NCBI RefSeq assembly: GCF_000236785.1
Contig: NZ_AGUF01000026.1
Coordinates: forward strand, 1-49,836
Direction of reading: 5' to 3'
Length of the DNA: 49,836 bases
Source: Achromobacter arsenitoxydans SY8
GTDB taxonomy: Bacteria; Pseudomonadota; Gammaproteobacteria; Burkholderiales; Burkholderiaceae_B
Shown: positions 28,032 through 36,370 of the stretch, one piece after another
Layout: each line of letters opens with the position of its first letter
Position numbering within the stretch: the first letter of the stretch is position 1
Notes under the pieces: generated by a model
Databases searched by the model: none
Seen by the model: only the letters and a program-made list of their open reading frames with translations
Told to the model about the DNA's origin: nothing
Position numbers and translations under genes: made by a program

Positions 28032-28457
28032 TCAGACAATCGTCAGCGTCACATCAATATTGCCGCGCGTCGCGTTCGAGTACGGGCAGACGATGTGGGC
28101 TGCGGCGACCAGCTTTTCGGCTTGTGCGCGATCCAGGCCCGGCAGCGAGATCTTCAGTTCGACTTCAATGCCGAAGCCGGTCGGAATCGCGCCGATGCCG
28201 ACGGTGCCGTTCACCGACACGTCTGCCGGGATCGCGATCTTGTCGCGGTTGGCGACGAATTTCATGGCGCCCAGGAAGCACGCGGAATAGCCCACTGCGA
28301 ACAGTTGCTCGGGGTTGGTTCCTGCGGCGCCGGCGCCACCCAGTTCGCGCGGGGTGGTCAGTTTGACGTCCAGGTTGCCGTCGTCGCTGACGCCTCGGCC
28401 TTCACGGCCTCCGGTTGCGGTGGCGCTGGCGCGGTAGAGGACTTTTTCGATAGACAT
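28032..28457 (-). CDS. ohr: Organic hydroperoxide resistance protein Ohr
   Basis: Ohr is a thiol peroxidase of the Ohr/OsmC family that reduces organic hydroperoxides and peroxynitrite. The 141-residue protein has both redox cysteines, C60 in GYSACFLGA and C124 in [13 protein letters not shown]. It also has the catalytic partners R18 and E50, the same positions as in the Pseudomonas aeruginosa enzyme. The ATG at 28457 gives the family length; the frame runs open to 28574 through the OhrR operator region and was trimmed. It lies downstream of ohrR on the same strand with its own operator sites. Confidence 0.97.
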   Translation of the reverse strand: MSIEKVLYRASATATGGREGRGVSDDGNLDVKLTTPRELGGAGAAGTNPEQLFAVGYSACFLGAMKFVANRDKIAIPADVSVNGTVGIGAIPTGFGIEVELKISLPGLDRAQAEKLVAAAHIVCPYSNATRGNIDVTLTIV

Positions 28458-28556
28458 GGTGTATTTCCTTTTGGATGAAAAGTTGGACTGCCTTGCCTGG
28501 CGGGACCCTTTCCCGCCTTGGCCTTCAACGAAGCACTGCTGACTTGCATTACCACT

Positions 28557-28589
28557 TACATAGCGCGCCATCATATAGTGCGCTATTTA
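28557..28589. promoter_or_regulatory. Two overlapping OhrR operators upstream of ohr
   Basis: Two imperfect copies of the palindrome found before ohrR lie here, at 28557-28574 and 28572-28589. The second keeps the half-site cgctattta exactly, and the first keeps tacatagcg with one change. They lie 100-130 bases before the ohr start, between the ohrR stop and ohr. This fits OhrR repression of ohr relieved by organic peroxide. Confidence 0.8.
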
Positions 28590-28624
28590 TTAGACCGGAC
28601 GATGACAGGCAGCGTCCGGTCACT

Positions 28625-29086
28625 TCAAAGACTTTCGACCAGCTTCTCCCGCAGCGCATGCAGCGTCTTCATCATGCCCTGCGCCTCGTCCAGCGAGCAT
28701 TGCGCTGCGGCTGCGATCGCATGAGGCACGGCTTCGGCCTTTTCCCGCAGGTCGCGGCCCTGCCGGGTCAGCCCGACGATTACCTGGCGTTCGTCGTCGA
28801 CGGCGCGCGTGCGGGTCACCAGGCCGGCGGCTTCCAGGCGCTTGAGCAGCGGCGTCAGCGTCGCGGAGTCCAGGAACAGACGGGCGCCGATATCCGTCAC
28901 CGTAATCTCGTCGCCTTCCCACAGCACCAGCATCACCAGGTACTGCGGATAGGTCAGGTCCAGCCCGCGCAGCAACTTGCGATAGACCTTGTTCATCGCC
29001 AGGGAGGTCGAGTACAAGGCGAAGCAGAGCTGGCTGTCCAGCAGCAGCGGGTTGAATACGCCTTTGGTCTTGGTTCTGGATTTCAT
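28625..29086 (-). CDS. ohrR: MarR-family organic peroxide sensor OhrR
   Basis: OhrR is a MarR-type repressor inactivated by oxidation of an N-terminal cysteine by organic hydroperoxides. In the 153-residue protein the sensing cysteine is C21 in [17 protein letters not shown] second cysteine, C130, lies near the C-terminus, the arrangement of two-cysteine OhrR proteins such as that of Xanthomonas. The winged helix ([21 protein letters not shown] with DDERQ in the wing) is typical. It is upstream of ohr on the same strand, and a perfect 18-base palindrome lies in front of it. Confidence 0.95.
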   Translation of the reverse strand: MKSRTKTKGVFNPLLLDSQLCFALYSTSLAMNKVYRKLLRGLDLTYPQYLVMLVLWEGDEITVTDIGARLFLDSATLTPLLKRLEAAGLVTRTRAVDDERQVIVGLTRQGRDLREKAEAVPHAIAAAAQCSLDEAQGMMKTLHALREKLVESL

Positions 29087-29096
29087 GGCGCAATAT

Positions 29097-29114
29097 TAAA
29101 TAGCGCGCTATTTA
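29097..29114. promoter_or_regulatory. Perfect OhrR operator before ohrR
   Basis: The 18-base sequence taaatagcgcgctattta is a perfect palindrome that starts 11 bases upstream of the ohrR start codon. The related sites near 28557-28589 share its core. It is the likely autoregulatory OhrR site. Confidence 0.85.
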
Positions 29115-29148
29115 TCGTCAAGCCTTTTTTTGCGTTTCGGCTGGCCGC

Positions 29149-29856
29149 TCAGGCGGCCTGTTCGCCTTCCACGGCGCCGCGGTCCGAGCCGTAGTGCTTC
29201 AGGCCGTCCAGATCCAGCACGCGGACCGCTCCGTACTCGACCTTCAGCAGCCCGGCCTCCTCGAGCTTGCGCAGGGCCTGGTTGGCGCGCTGGCGGGATA
29301 CGCGGGCCAGATAGCCGACTTCTTCCTGCGTAATGGTCAGGCGCATGCCCATGCCGGGATACAGCAAAGGGTTGAAGAGCTCGGCCAGACAGCGGGCCAC
29401 GCGCGCATCGGGGTCCAGCAGACGGTCATACTCCGCCTTGCCGATGAACTGCGCCACGCGCTCATTCAATTGGTGCAGCAGATAGCGGTTGAACGGAATA
29501 CTGGTATCCAGCAACCAATCGAACGTGGCGCCCGGCAGCCGCGCCACCACCGAATCGCGCAGCGCGACGATGTCGTACTTGCGAATTTCGCGCTTGAGCA
29601 GCGAGCCTTCGCCTATCCATCCGCCCGCCGGCACGCCGGTCAGCGACGCCACCTTCCCTTCGGAGTTGCCGACCGAAACCTTGACCAGCCCGGCCAGCAC
29701 TCCGATCCAAGCCTGTGCGAGTTCACCTTTGCGCTCTATGATCGACCCGGCAACCACCTGCTGCACGGAGAGGTCTCGCTCGACGCGCGATTGCTGTTCG
29801 GCGTTGAGCACGCGAAACCAGGCCGCGGCGAGTTGCAGGGAGTCGGATAGCTGCAT
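29149..29856 (-). CDS. Crp/Fnr-family transcription regulator
   Basis: This 235-residue protein has a cyclic-nucleotide-binding-type beta barrel (about residues 15-130), a long dimer helix and a Crp-type helix-turn-helix at about 176-202 (ITQEEVGYLARVSRQRANQALRKLEE). It has a single cysteine, so it is not an iron-sulfur Fnr. The barrel lacks an obvious cAMP phosphate-binding RxS cassette, so the effector is unknown. It is divergent from the acyl-CoA synthetase gene across 170 bases, which makes that cluster its likely target. The link to ohrR on the other side (62 bases, same strand) seems incidental. Confidence 0.87.
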   Translation of the reverse strand: MQLSDSLQLAAAWFRVLNAEQQSRVERDLSVQQVVAGSIIERKGELAQAWIGVLAGLVKVSVGNSEGKVASLTGVPAGGWIGEGSLLKREIRKYDIVALRDSVVARLPGATFDWLLDTSIPFNRYLLHQLNERVAQFIGKAEYDRLLDPDARVARCLAELFNPLLYPGMGMRLTITQEEVGYLARVSRQRANQALRKLEEAGLLKVEYGAVRVLDLDGLKHYGSDRGAVEGEQAA

Positions 29857-30026
29857 CGGGAATACCCTAAAAGGTCCTTGAATGTCGCGATGGTGACAGT
29901 TGGTAGCAACCCAACCTTATACCTTAACTCCTGCCGTAAATCTAAAACCAACTGGTCAAGCACCTCATCGCCATTGCCGCTTTCCGCGGCCTCCTGGCGC
30001 GATGCGCCCAAACCGGAGGAGACAAC
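29857..30026. promoter_or_regulatory. Divergent control region of the acyl-CoA ligase/Liv cluster
   Basis: The 170 bases lie between the Crp/Fnr-type gene and the acyl-CoA synthetase gene. Short dyads are present: gttgg-tagcaac-ccaac near 29899-29915 and acca-ac-tggt near 29947-29956. Either could be an operator. A GGAGGAG ribosome binding site lies just before the GTG start at 30027. No confident -35/-10 pair was identified. Confidence 0.4.
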
Positions 30027-32003
30027 GTGGCACATTCATCGCCCGCATCTGCACAGATGCCGGCGGCGCCGGACACCTTTCCGGCGCTGCTGCTCGCGCA
30101 TGCCAACGTTCGCGGGTCGCGGCCCGCGATACGAGAGAAAGATCTGGGGATCTGGCAAACCCTTACGTGGTCCGACGTCGTGGAGCACGTGCGTCACGTC
30201 GCGCATGGCCTGGCTTCGCTTGGCATTCAGCCGGGCATGCACGTCGCGGTCATCGGCGAGAACCGTCCCCGCCTGTACATGGCCATGATGGCCGCGCAGT
30301 CGCTGGGCGCGATCCCCGTGCCGCTCTACCAGGACGCCGTGGCGCAGGAGATGGTCTACGTGCTGCAGGACGCCGAAATCAGCGTCGCGGTGGTCGAGGA
30401 CCAGGAACAGGTCGACAAGATGCTCGAGATTCGCGCGCAATGCCCCGCGCTCAAGCATGTCGTGTTCGACGATCCGCGCGGTCTGCGCCACTACTCCGAC
30501 GCGATGCTGCTGTCGTATGAGCAGCTCGAAGAGCGTGGCCGCGAGTACGCCGCCAAGCATCCTGACTTCTTTGACCGCGCCGTGGCCGCCGTACAGCCGC
30601 ATGACGCCGCCGCCATGTTCTATACGTCGGGCACGACGGGCAAGCCCAAGGGCGTGGTGCTGACGCACCATGCGCTGATCGACCGCGCGCGCGCCGTCTC
30701 CGACATGGAAAAGCTGACCGACCACGAAGACGTGCTGGCCTACCTGCCGCCCGCCTGGATCGGCCAGAACATGTTTTCGTACACGCAACTGCTGGTCACC
30801 GGCTTCACGGTGAACCACCCCGAATCGCCCGACACCGTGTCGATCGACATGCGGGACATTGGCCCCACTTATTACTTTGCGCCGCCGCGCGTGCTGGAAG
30901 GTCTGCTGACGCACGTGATGATCCGCATGGAAGACGCGGGCTACATCAAGCGCAAGCTGTTTGGCGCGTGCATGAAGCTCGCGCGCCGGGTTGGCACCCG
31001 GATCCTGGACGGCGAATCCGTGAACGCCTGGGACCGCCTGCGCTATGCGCTGGGCAATGTGCTGATCTACGGCCCCCTGCGCAACGCGCTGGGCATGAGC
31101 CGCGTGCGCGTGGCCTACACGGCGGGCGAGGCCATCGGCCCCGACCTGTTCGTCTTCTACCGTTCCATCGGCATCAACCTGAAGCAGCTGTACGGTTCCA
31201 CCGAGACCTCCGTCTTTGTGTGCGTGCAGCCGGACGGCCAGGTGCGCGACGACACCGTCGGCCCGCCCGTGCCGGGCGTCGAGATCCGCGTGGCCGACAA
31301 CGGCGAAATCCTGGTGAAGAGCCCGGGCCTCTTCAAGGAGTACTACCGCAACCCGGACGCCACGGCCGAGGCGCGCAGCGCCGACGGCTGGTTCCATACG
31401 GGCGACGCGGGTTACCTCGACACCGACGGCCAGCTCAAGATCATCGACCGCGCCAAGGACGTCGGCAAGCTTGCCAACGGCAGCCTGTTCGCGCCCAAGT
31501 ACATCGAAAACAAGCTCAAGTTCTTCCAGCACATCAAGGAAGCCGTGGCGTTCGGCGCCGGCCGCGACGATGTGTGCGCCTTCATCAACATCGACCTGGA
31601 AGCCGTGGGCAACTGGGCCGAACGTCGTGGCCTGCCCTATGCGGGCTACACCGACCTGGCGGGCAAGGACGAGGTCTATCAGCTCATCGCCGAATGCGTG
31701 GAACAGGTCAATGCAGACCTGGCCACCGATCCCAAGCTGTCGGCGTCGCAGATCAGCCGCTTCCTCATCCTGCACAAGGAACTGGACCCCGACGACGACG
31801 AACTGACTCGCACGCGCAAGGTGCGCCGCGCCTTCATCGCGCAGAAGTATGGCGTGCTGATCGACGCGCTCTTTAGCGGCAAGCAGTCGCAGTTCATTGA
31901 GACCGAAGTGAAATTCGAGGACGGGCGCACCGGCAAGATCGCGGCGGACCTGAAGATCCGCCCGGTCAAGACGTTTCCCGCCATAACCGCCCGAGCCGCG
32001 TAG
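30027..32003 (+). CDS. Acyl-CoA synthetase (long-chain-type AMP-binding)
   Basis: This 658-residue ANL-superfamily enzyme activates a carboxylic acid to its CoA thioester through an acyl-adenylate. The P-loop motif MFYTSGTTGKPKGVVLTH lies at about residues 197-214, the YGSTET motif in the middle, and the C-terminal hinge near the FHTGDAGYLDTDGQLKIIDR block. The general shape is that of FadD15/long-chain-type synthetases, but the acid is unknown. Translation starts at a GTG with GGAGGAG six bases upstream. It opens a seven-gene co-directional cluster, with the LivG gene five bases past its stop. Confidence 0.9.
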   Translation: MAHSSPASAQMPAAPDTFPALLLAHANVRGSRPAIREKDLGIWQTLTWSDVVEHVRHVAHGLASLGIQPGMHVAVIGENRPRLYMAMMAAQSLGAIPVPLYQDAVAQEMVYVLQDAEISVAVVEDQEQVDKMLEIRAQCPALKHVVFDDPRGLRHYSDAMLLSYEQLEERGREYAAKHPDFFDRAVAAVQPHDAAAMFYTSGTTGKPKGVVLTHHALIDRARAVSDMEKLTDHEDVLAYLPPAWIGQNMFSYTQLLVTGFTVNHPESPDTVSIDMRDIGPTYYFAPPRVLEGLLTHVMIRMEDAGYIKRKLFGACMKLARRVGTRILDGESVNAWDRLRYALGNVLIYGPLRNALGMSRVRVAYTAGEAIGPDLFVFYRSIGINLKQLYGSTETSVFVCVQPDGQVRDDTVGPPVPGVEIRVADNGEILVKSPGLFKEYYRNPDATAEARSADGWFHTGDAGYLDTDGQLKIIDRAKDVGKLANGSLFAPKYIENKLKFFQHIKEAVAFGAGRDDVCAFINIDLEAVGNWAERRGLPYAGYTDLAGKDEVYQLIAECVEQVNADLATDPKLSASQISRFLILHKELDPDDDELTRTRKVRRAFIAQKYGVLIDALFSGKQSQFIETEVKFEDGRTGKIAADLKIRPVKTFPAITARAA

Positions 32004-32008
32004 AGAAC

Positions 32009-32806
32009 ATGAGCAACATTGACCGCGACCAGCGCATCGGCGATGTCATGCTGGACATGCAGAACATCTCCCTGTCATTCGGCGGCGTCAAAGCGCTGAC
32101 GGATATCTCCTTCAACGTGCGCGAACACGAGATACGCGCCATCATCGGTCCCAACGGCGCCGGAAAGAGCTCCATGCTCAACGTCATCAATGGGGTGTAT
32201 ACGCCGCAACAGGGCGGCATCCAGTTCCGCGGCGAGCGCTTCTCGAAGATGAACCCGCGGCGCGCCGCCGAAATGGGCATCGCGCGCACATTCCAGAACC
32301 TGGCGCTGTTCAAGGGCATGAGCGTCCTGGACAACATCATGACCGGCCGCAACCTGCGCATGAAGAGCGGCCTGCTGGCGCAGGCGTTCCGCCTGGGGCC
32401 CGCCGAGCGCGAGGAAATCCAGCACCGCGAGTTCGTCGAGAACATCGTGGACTTCCTGGAAATCCAGGCCTACCGCAAGACGCCCGTCGGCCGCCTGCCC
32501 TATGGCCTGCAAAAACGCGTCGACTTGGGCCGCGCGCTGGCGATGGAACCGCGCCTGCTGCTGCTGGACGAACCCATGGCGGGCATGAACATCGAAGAGA
32601 AGCAGGACATGAGCCGCTTCATCCTGGATGTGAACGACGAGTTCGGCACGACCATCGTGCTGATCGAGCACGACATGGGCGTGGTCATGGACATCTCCGA
32701 CCGTGTGGTGGTGCTGGACTACGGCAAGAAGATCGGCGACGGCAAGCCGGACGAGGTCCGTGCCAACGAAGACGTCATACGCGCCTATCTCGGCGTGTCG
32801 CACTAA
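32009..32806 (+). CDS. Liv-type ABC transporter ATPase (LivG-like), second system
   Basis: This 265-residue ATPase matches LivG. Walker A is GPNGAGKSS (residues 47-55) with serine in place of the usual threonine at the end. The LivG-type signature is RLPYGLQKRVDLGRAL, Walker B is LLLLDEP, and the protein ends with AYLGVSH. It starts five bases after the acyl-CoA synthetase gene and 11 bases before the LivH-like gene. In contrast to the first system it is not fused to its permease. Confidence 0.94.
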   Translation: MSNIDRDQRIGDVMLDMQNISLSFGGVKALTDISFNVREHEIRAIIGPNGAGKSSMLNVINGVYTPQQGGIQFRGERFSKMNPRRAAEMGIARTFQNLALFKGMSVLDNIMTGRNLRMKSGLLAQAFRLGPAEREEIQHREFVENIVDFLEIQAYRKTPVGRLPYGLQKRVDLGRALAMEPRLLLLDEPMAGMNIEEKQDMSRFILDVNDEFGTTIVLIEHDMGVVMDISDRVVVLDYGKKIGDGKPDEVRANEDVIRAYLGVSH

Positions 32807-32817
32807 GGCGGAAAGAC

Positions 32818-33747
32818 ATGGGATTTTTTCTAGAGACCTTATTCGGCGGCCTGATGAGCGGCATGCTGTACGCGCTGATCGGCCTGGGCTTCGTGCTGAT
32901 CTTCAAGGCGTCGGGCGTCTTCAACTTCGCGCAGGGCGCGATGGTGCTGGTGGCGGCCCTGGCCATGGCCCGCTTTTCCGAATGGCTGCCGCGCTGGCTG
33001 GGCTTCGACAACATGATCCTGGCCAACGTGCTGGCGTTCATCGTCAGCGCCATCGTGATGTTCTTGCTGGCCGTGGCGATCGAGCGCTTCGTGCTGCGCC
33101 ACCTGGTCAACCAGGAAGCCACGACCTTGCTGATGGCCACCCTGGGCATCAGCTACTTCCTGGACGGCCTGGGCCAGATCACGTTCGGCAGCTCGGTGTA
33201 TTCCATCAATGTGGGCATGCCGAAGGATCCGCTGTTGATCCTGGATTCCGTCTTCGAGGGCGGGCTGCTCATCAATCTTGAAGACCTGACCGCCGCCGTC
33301 ATCGCGGCGCTGCTGGTGGCGGCGCTGGCCCTCTTCTTCCAATACACCTCGACCGGCCGCGCGCTGCGCGCGGTGGCTGACGACCACCAGGCCGCGCAGT
33401 CTATCGGCATACCGCTGAACCGGATCTGGGTGATCGTGTGGAGCGTGGCGGGGCTGGTGGCGCTGGTGGCCGGGATCATCTGGGGGTCCAAGTTCGGCGT
33501 GCAGTTCACGCTGTCCACCGCGGCGCTGCGCGCGCTGCCGGTTGTGATCCTGGGCGGGCTGACGTCGGTTCCGGGCGCCATCCTGGGCGGCCTGATCATC
33601 GGCGTGGGGGAAAAGCTCTCCGAGGTCTATCTGGGGTCGCTTGTGGGAGGCGGCATCGAAATCTGGTTCGCCTATGTGCTGGCGCTGGTGTTCCTGCTGT
33701 TCCGTCCGCAAGGGCTGTTCGGCGAGAAGATCATCGACCGCGTCTGA
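32818..33747 (+). CDS. Liv-type ABC transporter permease (LivH-like), second system
   Basis: This 309-residue permease has the LivH blocks GLMSGMLYALIGLGFVLIF and ASGVFNFAQGAMVL near its N-terminus. The loop ADDHQAAQSIGI before the late membrane segments matches the family. It is some 20 residues longer than the LivH of the first system, mostly in the middle part around SVYSINVGMPKDPLLILD. It is part of the co-directional cluster. Confidence 0.94.
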   Translation: MGFFLETLFGGLMSGMLYALIGLGFVLIFKASGVFNFAQGAMVLVAALAMARFSEWLPRWLGFDNMILANVLAFIVSAIVMFLLAVAIERFVLRHLVNQEATTLLMATLGISYFLDGLGQITFGSSVYSINVGMPKDPLLILDSVFEGGLLINLEDLTAAVIAALLVAALALFFQYTSTGRALRAVADDHQAAQSIGIPLNRIWVIVWSVAGLVALVAGIIWGSKFGVQFTLSTAALRALPVVILGGLTSVPGAILGGLIIGVGEKLSEVYLGSLVGGGIEIWFAYVLALVFLLFRPQGLFGEKIIDRV

Positions 33748-33773
33748 GCCTGTGGCCCACCAAGGATAAAAAA

Positions 33774-34838
33774 ATGTTCTATCGCGAAAACGGCCAATTC
33801 AAGACCAGCTATCGCGCTGACCAGCAGATCTTCCCGATCCGCCAGGATCGCGTCTTCATCTGGCTGCTGCTGGCGGTGGCGTTCATCGCCGTCCCGGCGC
33901 TCGCCAGCGACTACCTGCTGCGCGCCATCCTGATCCCGTTCCTGATCCTGTCGCTGGCTGCCGTGGGCCTGAATATCCTGGTCGGCTATTGCGGCCAGAT
34001 CTCGCTGGGCACCGGCGCCTTCATGGCGGTGGGCGCCTATGCGGCCTGGAACTTCGGCGTGCGCTTTCCCGGCATGCCGCTGGTCGTCCAGATTCTGCTG
34101 GGCGGCTGCTTCGCCACCATCGTGGGCGTGATCTTCGGCATACCCAGCCTGCGCATCCGCGGCCTGTACCTGGCGGTGGCCACGCTGGCCGCGCAGTTCT
34201 TCGTAGACTGGGCGTTCCTGCGCATCCCCTTCTTCACCAACTATTCGTCGTCCGGCAGCGTGTCGGTGCCGCCGCTGACCGCATTCGGCCTGCCGGTGCA
34301 GAACGCCATGGAGAAGTACCTGTTCGTGCTGATCCTGGTTGTGGTCTTCAGCCTGCTGGCCAAGAATCTGGTGCGCGGCGCCATCGGCCGCCAATGGATG
34401 GCGATCCGCGACATGGACGTGGCGGCGTCGGTCATCGGCATCCGCCCCATGTACGCCAAGCTCACTGCGTTCGCGGTCAGCTCATTCATCGTCGGCGTCG
34501 CCGGCGCACTGTGGGGCTACATCCACCTGGGCTCGTGGGAACCGCTGGCGTTCGACCTGGGACGTTCATTCCAGCTGCTGTTCATGGTGATCATCGGCGG
34601 GCTGGGTTCAATCATCGGCAGCTTCTTCGGCGCGGCCTTCATCGTGCTGGTTCCGGTGGCGCTGTCCAACGTTCCGCACATGCTGGGCCTGCCGCTGTCG
34701 GTCGACACCGCGGCCCACATTGAACACATGGTGTTCGGCGCGCTGATCGTGTTCTTCCTGATCGCCGAGCCGCACGGCCTGGCAAGACTGTGGAGCATCG
34801 GCAAGGAGAAGCTGAGGATCTGGCCTTTCCCCCACTGA
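33774..34838 (+). CDS. Liv-type ABC transporter permease (LivM-like), second system
   Basis: This 354-residue permease carries the LivM blocks GYCGQISLGTGAFMAVGAY and LRIRGLYLAVATLAAQFF. It starts at ATG 33774 after a GGATAAAAAA leader; the frame is open upstream to 33438 but that part is a shadow of the LivH-like gene. It has a soluble N-terminal stretch of about 25 residues before the first membrane segment and no ATPase domain. A 140-base gap separates it from the binding-protein gene. Confidence 0.94.
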   Translation: MFYRENGQFKTSYRADQQIFPIRQDRVFIWLLLAVAFIAVPALASDYLLRAILIPFLILSLAAVGLNILVGYCGQISLGTGAFMAVGAYAAWNFGVRFPGMPLVVQILLGGCFATIVGVIFGIPSLRIRGLYLAVATLAAQFFVDWAFLRIPFFTNYSSSGSVSVPPLTAFGLPVQNAMEKYLFVLILVVVFSLLAKNLVRGAIGRQWMAIRDMDVAASVIGIRPMYAKLTAFAVSSFIVGVAGALWGYIHLGSWEPLAFDLGRSFQLLFMVIIGGLGSIIGSFFGAAFIVLVPVALSNVPHMLGLPLSVDTAAHIEHMVFGALIVFFLIAEPHGLARLWSIGKEKLRIWPFPH

Positions 34839-34978
34839 TCGTATTTCGTTTTGATTTCCGCGGGTCCAGCGCGGCACAAGCGCACTGGCCCCCCGCCCCG
34901 AATACCCGGCTCAAGACCGGGCCAATCCCGGTGTCCCAGGGTTAACCGACCCAAGCACCACGCAGGAGGTAAATGGAG

Positions 34979-36313
34979 ATGAAGCGTCTTAACCTGAAGT
35001 TGGCGGCAGCCCTGATGGCCGCAGCCGGCGCCGCCGGCGCCGTGGCCACGCCGGCAATGGCGGCCGAAGAGCAGTTCGTTCCGTTGCTGGTGTATCGCAC
35101 GGGTTCGTTCGCGCCGCTGGGCATTCCCTGGGCCGACGGCAAGCTGGACTACCTGAAGCTCGTCAACGAACGCGATGGCGGCGTTAACGGCGTCAAGATC
35201 ACGTACGAAGAGTGCGAAACGGCGTACGCCACCGACCGCGGCGTGGAGTGCTATGAGCGCCTGAAGGGCAAGGGCACCGGCGCGTCCGGCTTCGACACCC
35301 AATCCACCGGCATCACGTTTGCGGTGAGCGACAAGGCCATGGTCGACAAGGTGCCGGTCGAGACGATGGGCTACGGCCTGTCGCAGTCGGTCGACGGCAG
35401 CGTGTTCGAATGGAACTTCCCGCTGCTGGGCACGTACTGGACCGCCGCCGACGTGATGATCCAGGACATCGCCAAGAAGGAAGGCGGGATGGACAAGCTC
35501 AAGGGCAAGAAGATCGCCCTGGTCTATCACGACTCGCCCTACGGCAAGGAACCGATCCCGCTGCTGCAGAAGCGCGCGGCCAAGGAAGGCTTCGAGCTGG
35601 TGCTGTACCCCGTGACGGCCCCTGGCGTGGAACAGAAATCCACCTGGCTGCAGATCCGCCAGGCCCGCCCGAACTACGTGCTGCTGTGGAGCGCAGGCAT
35701 CATGACGCCCACCGCCATCCGCGAAGCGCAGGCCAGCGGCTATCCGCGCGACAAGATGTACGCCATCTGGTGGGCCGGCTCCGAGGGCGACGTCAAGGAC
35801 CTGGGCGATGTCGCCAAGGGCTACAACGCCATCACCGTCCACAACAGCGGCGCCGACACCGACAAGGTCTATGACGATCTGAAGAAGTACGTCTACGACA
35901 AGGGCCAGGGTTCGGACAAGACCGGCAAGACCACGCTGGGCACCATCGCCCACACCCGCGGCATGATGATCTCGATGCTGCAGGTAGAAGCCATCCGCGC
36001 CGCTCAGGAAAAGTTCGGCAAGGGCAAGGCGCTGACGCCGGAACAGGTGCGCTGGGGCTTCGAGAACCTGGACCTGACCCAGGAAAAGCTCGACAAGCTG
36101 GGCTTTGGCCAGATCATGCGGCCGGTCAAGACCTCGTGCAGCAATCACAAGGGCGATGACTGGGCCCGCATCGTGCAGTGGGACGGCGCCAAGTTCAAGG
36201 TCGTTTCCGACTGGTACCAGGCCGACAAGGCGATCCTGGACCCCATGGTCAAGGAATCGGCGGCCAAGTACGCCAAGGAAAAGAACATCACGCCCCGCAA
36301 GTGCGAGAACTGA
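34979..36313 (+). CDS. Periplasmic binding protein of the second Liv-type system
   Basis: This 444-residue periplasmic binding protein has a signal peptide ending near TPAMA (about residues 1-28). Its type I fold is longer than that of the first system's LivK (387). Four cysteines in the mature part (ITYEECETAY, RGVECYERL, KTSCSNHKG and RKCEN) could form two disulfides. The ATG at 34979 was chosen over ATG 34973 because AGGAGG at 34964-34969 stands nine bases from it and only three from the other. The long form recalls binding proteins for aromatic or cyclic acids, but the ligand is unknown. A GC-rich hairpin follows the gene. Confidence 0.9.
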   Translation: MKRLNLKLAAALMAAAGAAGAVATPAMAAEEQFVPLLVYRTGSFAPLGIPWADGKLDYLKLVNERDGGVNGVKITYEECETAYATDRGVECYERLKGKGTGASGFDTQSTGITFAVSDKAMVDKVPVETMGYGLSQSVDGSVFEWNFPLLGTYWTAADVMIQDIAKKEGGMDKLKGKKIALVYHDSPYGKEPIPLLQKRAAKEGFELVLYPVTAPGVEQKSTWLQIRQARPNYVLLWSAGIMTPTAIREAQASGYPRDKMYAIWWAGSEGDVKDLGDVAKGYNAITVHNSGADTDKVYDDLKKYVYDKGQGSDKTGKTTLGTIAHTRGMMISMLQVEAIRAAQEKFGKGKALTPEQVRWGFENLDLTQEKLDKLGFGQIMRPVKTSCSNHKGDDWARIVQWDGAKFKVVSDWYQADKAILDPMVKESAAKYAKEKNITPRKCEN

Positions 36314-36321
36314 TGTGAACC

Positions 36322-36351
36322 GGCGGCCGGCCCCGCGCGGGGCCGGCCGCC
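36322..36351 (+). promoter_or_regulatory. GC hairpin after the second binding-protein gene
   Basis: A perfect 13-base-pair stem (36322-36334 with 36339-36351) with loop GCGC begins eight bases after the binding-protein stop. There is no T-tract. It sits in the same relative place as the hairpin of the first Liv operon and probably stabilises the upstream message or attenuates the downstream genes. Confidence 0.7.
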
Positions 36352-36370
36352 ACCAAGCGCAGGATTAGCC

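Noticed and set aside
34973-34981. ATG 34973 as start of the second Liv binding protein.
   Set aside because: It is only three bases from the AGGAGG sequence; ATG 34979 has proper spacing and gives a normal basic signal peptide start.
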